Below, one piece after another: positions 5,578 to 8,045 of a DNA stretch of 8,045 nt. This stretch comes from Thermoplasmatales archaeon (GTDB taxonomy: Archaea; Thermoplasmatota; E2; UBA202; DSCA01), in the NCBI GenBank assembly GCA_011049295.1, contig DSCA01000214.1, forward strand, positions 1 to 8,045. Direction: 5' to 3'. The notes under the pieces are model-generated. The model did no database searches. It was given only the letters and a program-made list of their open reading frames with translations, and had not been told where the DNA came from. A program made the position numbers and the translations under genes. The first letter of the stretch is position 1. Each line of letters opens with the position of its first letter.

Positions 5578-8045
5578 CTAGCCACCGATTTTCAGCGAGG
5601 GGTCGCCTAGAAGCACCCACTGCTGCACGGTCTTGGTGTGGCCGGCGCCCAGGTCGGTCATGTCGAAGGTGTTGACGTAGGTGGCCTGGCACTGCCGGTA
5701 GGCGTCTCCCAGCACGTGTTGCTCCTCCGCTCCGTACTGCCGGAAGAACTCGATGGTAATCCAGGCGTCGCCGCCGCCGGTGGTGCAGTCTCTTCCCGGC
5801 ACACCGTAGCCCAGGCCGGTGTTGCCCATGGAGGCGATGGCCCCGCCGTCGGGATTGCGCACCAGCCGCCAGCTGAAGCACTCCGGCACCGGCTGTCCGT
5901 AGGTCCACATGTAGTTGTCGGGGATGAACCGGAAGAACAGGTGCAGGGCGTGGAACACCGCGGGCACCACGGACACGTTGAACTGGCTGTTGTGGCAGCC
6001 GCCGATGACCGCCACCGGCAGTTTTTCACCGTTGGACAGGCTGTCGATGGGGAAGGCAGGGAAGCTCACGTAGGGGAACCAGGGCCGGAGTTGGGTCACC
6101 TGCAGGCCGGTGATACTGCCGTACTGCCGGTTGCCGGGCACACCCGGATAGTGGTCGCCCCATACGTTGGGGCTGCCGTGGCCGGACATGAACACGAAGC
6201 CGGCTCCCTCGCTCCAGGCCTCCAGCACGTCCGGCTGCCCGGTGAGGCGGCCGTTGGACGTGTACAGCACGTTGTGCTGGAAGTCCTCGGGCATGTAGTA
6301 CAGGCCGCCGCCTCGCCCCTTCACCACGTGGTCGCCCACCGCCCATTCGCCCTCGTAGAACATCTCAGTGTTGTTGCGCCAGGCTGAGAAGACCTGCTGG
6401 CCCTGGCTGTTTTCAATCCACACGTGGATGTGGGTGAGGTTTCCGTAGGGCTGCGGGTCGTAGGACTTGCCGCGGATGGTCAGCACCTGGTCGGTGTAGT
6501 CCATGTTGGCCCAGTGGGTGAACCAGTTGAGGTAGGCCTCGCTTTCCCCGGGCTCGTAGTAATAATCGGTGTTCCCCAGCACGTCGCCCTCAGACACCGT
6601 GCAGATTTCCGCGATGGGCGGGGCCGGATAGGCCTCATCTAGGGGCTGCAGCTTGAGGTGGTCATCGTGGTTGAAGTTCAGATTCGTGGGGGCGGATTTG
6701 TCCAGGGTGACATTGACCACGTCGAGGGGACCCTCCTCGTCCTCATCGTTGATGCTCTGGGCGTAGATGGTGTACTCGCCGTCGGGCAGCTCGCTGGTGT
6801 CCCATTTGATGTTGAGGTCCACCTGGTCCAGGAAACCGTCTCCGGAAAACACGGTCATTTTCTTAAACCAGGACTCGTCGCAGGGGCCGCTCTCGTAGGT
6901 GATGATCTTGTCCACCAGGGTTTTCACTTCCCGGGTGCTGCGGCAGGCCAGCCGTCCCACGGCCACGTCCGGGTAAAGGTCCAGGCCGGTGTCGTTTTCA
7001 ACGTTGGGTTTGTTCCAGGCGGCAAAGACGCCGTCGCCGTTGGGGTCCCAGTCCTCAAACTGGCCGCCGGCCTTGTAAATGTCCGCGTAGTACAAATCGC
7101 TGATTACCCCGGGGTCGTAGATGGTGTCTTCCTGCAGGGGGAAGGCGGGTTCGTCCCAGAGGTTTGTGTAGCGCACCGGAAGGTGCCATCCCCGGGCGCC
7201 GATGTTGGCGTTGTCCCGGGCCCGGGCCCAGAACTGGGATTTGAGACCGCCCACCAGCATCACGTAGGAAACGCCCCATTCCTCCAGGGCGTCCTTGATG
7301 AAGTACTTTATTTTCTCTGCCTCGTCCACTCCGTCGTATTCGCGGTAAATGTCGTCGGTGGTTTTCAGGATGGTACTCACTCCGTGATTTTCCTTGTGCT
7401 CCACCAGGCGCTCCAGCTCCCGGGCAAAGCCGCCGGGGGCGATGATGGCCAGGTCGTAGGTGGATACAGCAGGGAAGGGATTCCGGCTGGGCGGCTCGTA
7501 GGAAACGCGAATGTCGGCCTGACCGGCTACCAGGAGATTGTCGGCAGCTGGGGCATACCGGACCGGATAGAAATGAACGGCCACGTGGGTCACGTGCTCG
7601 CCCGCGGCGTTCAGCCCGCATCCCACCCGGTAGTCATACCAGGTGGAGGGATAGTAGCCGTCCTGGGCGTACACGGCGGGGTCGCCCTGCGGCACGGCCA
7701 TCACCGTGTTCTGGGCGGCGGCCAGCGGCATCATCACCGGGGCCGGACGCACCGGAGCGGCCAGGGTGTGCTCCTTCACCTGACGGGGTACCACCTCCAC
7801 CCGCACGTTGCGGGCGCCGAAGGGCAGCTCGATGCTCTCCACCATCTTGGGCAGGACCGGCTTGCCGGCCTCCATAAGATAGGCATCGGTGTTCTCCAGG
7901 GTTACCTCCACGTACTGCTCCTGGTAGGGGTGGGTGGTCAGGGCGGGAACGGTCAGCCGCATCTCCGTGGACTGCGACGCCGCCTGGGCCTCGTTGAACA
8001 CAAAGGCGCCGAGGCCGCCCATGACCAGCATTCCTATTACTGCAA
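5578..8045 (-). CDS. Secreted C25 (gingipain-type) cysteine peptidase, N-terminus outside window
   Basis: Numbering from the in-frame ATG at 8031, though the frame stays open to the window edge (A-V-I-G before it) and the true start probably lies a few codons upstream. Residues 1-17 are the hydrophobic part and AQA cleavage site of a signal peptide. Residues about 25-185 resemble the C25 propeptide (GKPVLPK 57-62, ELPFGA 68-73). From about 190 comes the alpha/beta peptidase fold: YDLAIIAPGGF, VMLVGG, a calcium-type DWDPNGDG loop at 328-335, YPDVAVGRL 353-361, then catalytic His618 in SGHGSPN and Cys679 in GGCHNSQF. The protein ends LGDPSLKIGG, the usual close of this domain, with no extra sorting or membrane tail. 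About 170 residues (402-575) between FSGDGFLDQ and the His loop are an insert, partly Ig-like (DTSELPDGEYTIY). An endopeptidase acting outside the cell is expected; Arg/Lys preference cannot be inferred. Confidence 0.92.
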   Translation of the reverse strand, partial: AVIGMLVMGGLGAFVFNEAQAASQSTEMRLTVPALTTHPYQEQYVEVTLENTDAYLMEAGKPVLPKMVESIELPFGARNVRVEVVPRQVKEHTLAAPVRPAPVMMPLAAAQNTVMAVPQGDPAVYAQDGYYPSTWYDYRVGCGLNAAGEHVTHVAVHFYPVRYAPAADNLLVAGQADIRVSYEPPSRNPFPAVSTYDLAIIAPGGFARELERLVEHKENHGVSTILKTTDDIYREYDGVDEAEKIKYFIKDALEEWGVSYVMLVGGLKSQFWARARDNANIGARGWHLPVRYTNLWDEPAFPLQEDTIYDPGVISDLYYADIYKAGGQFEDWDPNGDGVFAAWNKPNVENDTGLDLYPDVAVGRLACRSTREVKTLVDKIITYESGPCDESWFKKMTVFSGDGFLDQVDLNIKWDTSELPDGEYTIYAQSINDEDEEGPLDVVNVTLDKSAPTNLNFNHDDHLKLQPLDEAYPAPPIAEICTVSEGDVLGNTDYYYEPGESEAYLNWFTHWANMDYTDQVLTIRGKSYDPQPYGNLTHIHVWIENSQGQQVFSAWRNNTEMFYEGEWAVGDHVVKGRGGGLYYMPEDFQHNVLYTSNGRLTGQPDVLEAWSEGAGFVFMSGHGSPNVWGDHYPGVPGNRQYGSITGLQVTQLRPWFPYVSFPAFPIDSLSNGEKLPVAVIGGCHNSQFNVSVVPAVFHALHLFFRFIPDNYMWTYGQPVPECFSWRLVRNPDGGAIASMGNTGLGYGVPGRDCTTGGGDAWITIEFFRQYGAEEQHVLGDAYRQCQATYVNTFDMTDLGAGHTKTVQQWVLLGDPSLKIGG

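Noticed and set aside
5638..6387. A 249-codon plus-strand frame opposite the C25 peptidase
   Set aside because: Antisense shadow of the catalytic part of the peptidase, Val/Gly/His-rich, without domain features.
8029..8031. ATG at 8031 as the true start of the C25 peptidase
   Set aside because: It lies inside the hydrophobic core of the signal peptide with no basic residues before it, and the frame is open upstream to the window edge.

Overview
The window looks like chromosomal DNA from a GC-rich archaeon. Evidence: a tRNA gene carries introns with bulge-helix-bulge (BHB) splice structures; promoters look like TATA/BRE elements about 25 bp upstream of inferred transcript starts; ribosome sites match GGTGA of the archaeal anti-Shine-Dalgarno complement; probable terminators are plain oligo-T runs; and the tRNA has no encoded CCA. 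The mix of an archaeal PolX, a secreted C25 (gingipain-like) peptidase and a PorA/DUF3068-type surface protein would fit an uncultivated euryarchaeal or Thermoplasmatota-like lineage, but that placement is a guess.

Layout from left to right. 1-2130 (minus): the 5' 710 codons of a membrane-anchored extracellular protein made of three tandem PorA/DUF3068-like units; its C-terminus lies outside the window. 2131-2402: a compact control region holding that gene's promoter, a T7 terminator and, at 2211-2356 (minus), a tRNA-Asp(GTC) interrupted by two introns, a 44-nt one at the canonical 37/38 site and a 30-nt one in the T loop at 59/60. 2403-4103 (minus): polX, a family X DNA polymerase with a C-terminal PHP domain. 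4104-4278: an AT-rich divergent promoter region. 4279-4737 (plus): an AT-richer orphan gene for a small membrane-anchored or secreted protein. 4761-5546 (plus): an Fpg/MutM-type DNA glycosylase whose TATA box overlaps the stop codon of the orphan gene. 5578-8045 (minus): a secreted C25 cysteine peptidase, convergent with fpg, lacking only its extreme N-terminus.

Functionally there are two themes. PolX and Fpg are both base-excision-repair enzymes: Fpg removes oxidised bases and nicks the strand, and PolX can clean and fill the gap. They are read divergently from the same neighbourhood, with the orphan gene between them. The other two large genes encode cell-envelope or exported proteins. The most unusual item is the two-intron tRNA-Asp: both introns give textbook 3-4-3 BHB folds, and removing them leaves a fully paired 72-nt tRNA. 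Most other long open frames in the window are antisense shadows of GC-rich genes.
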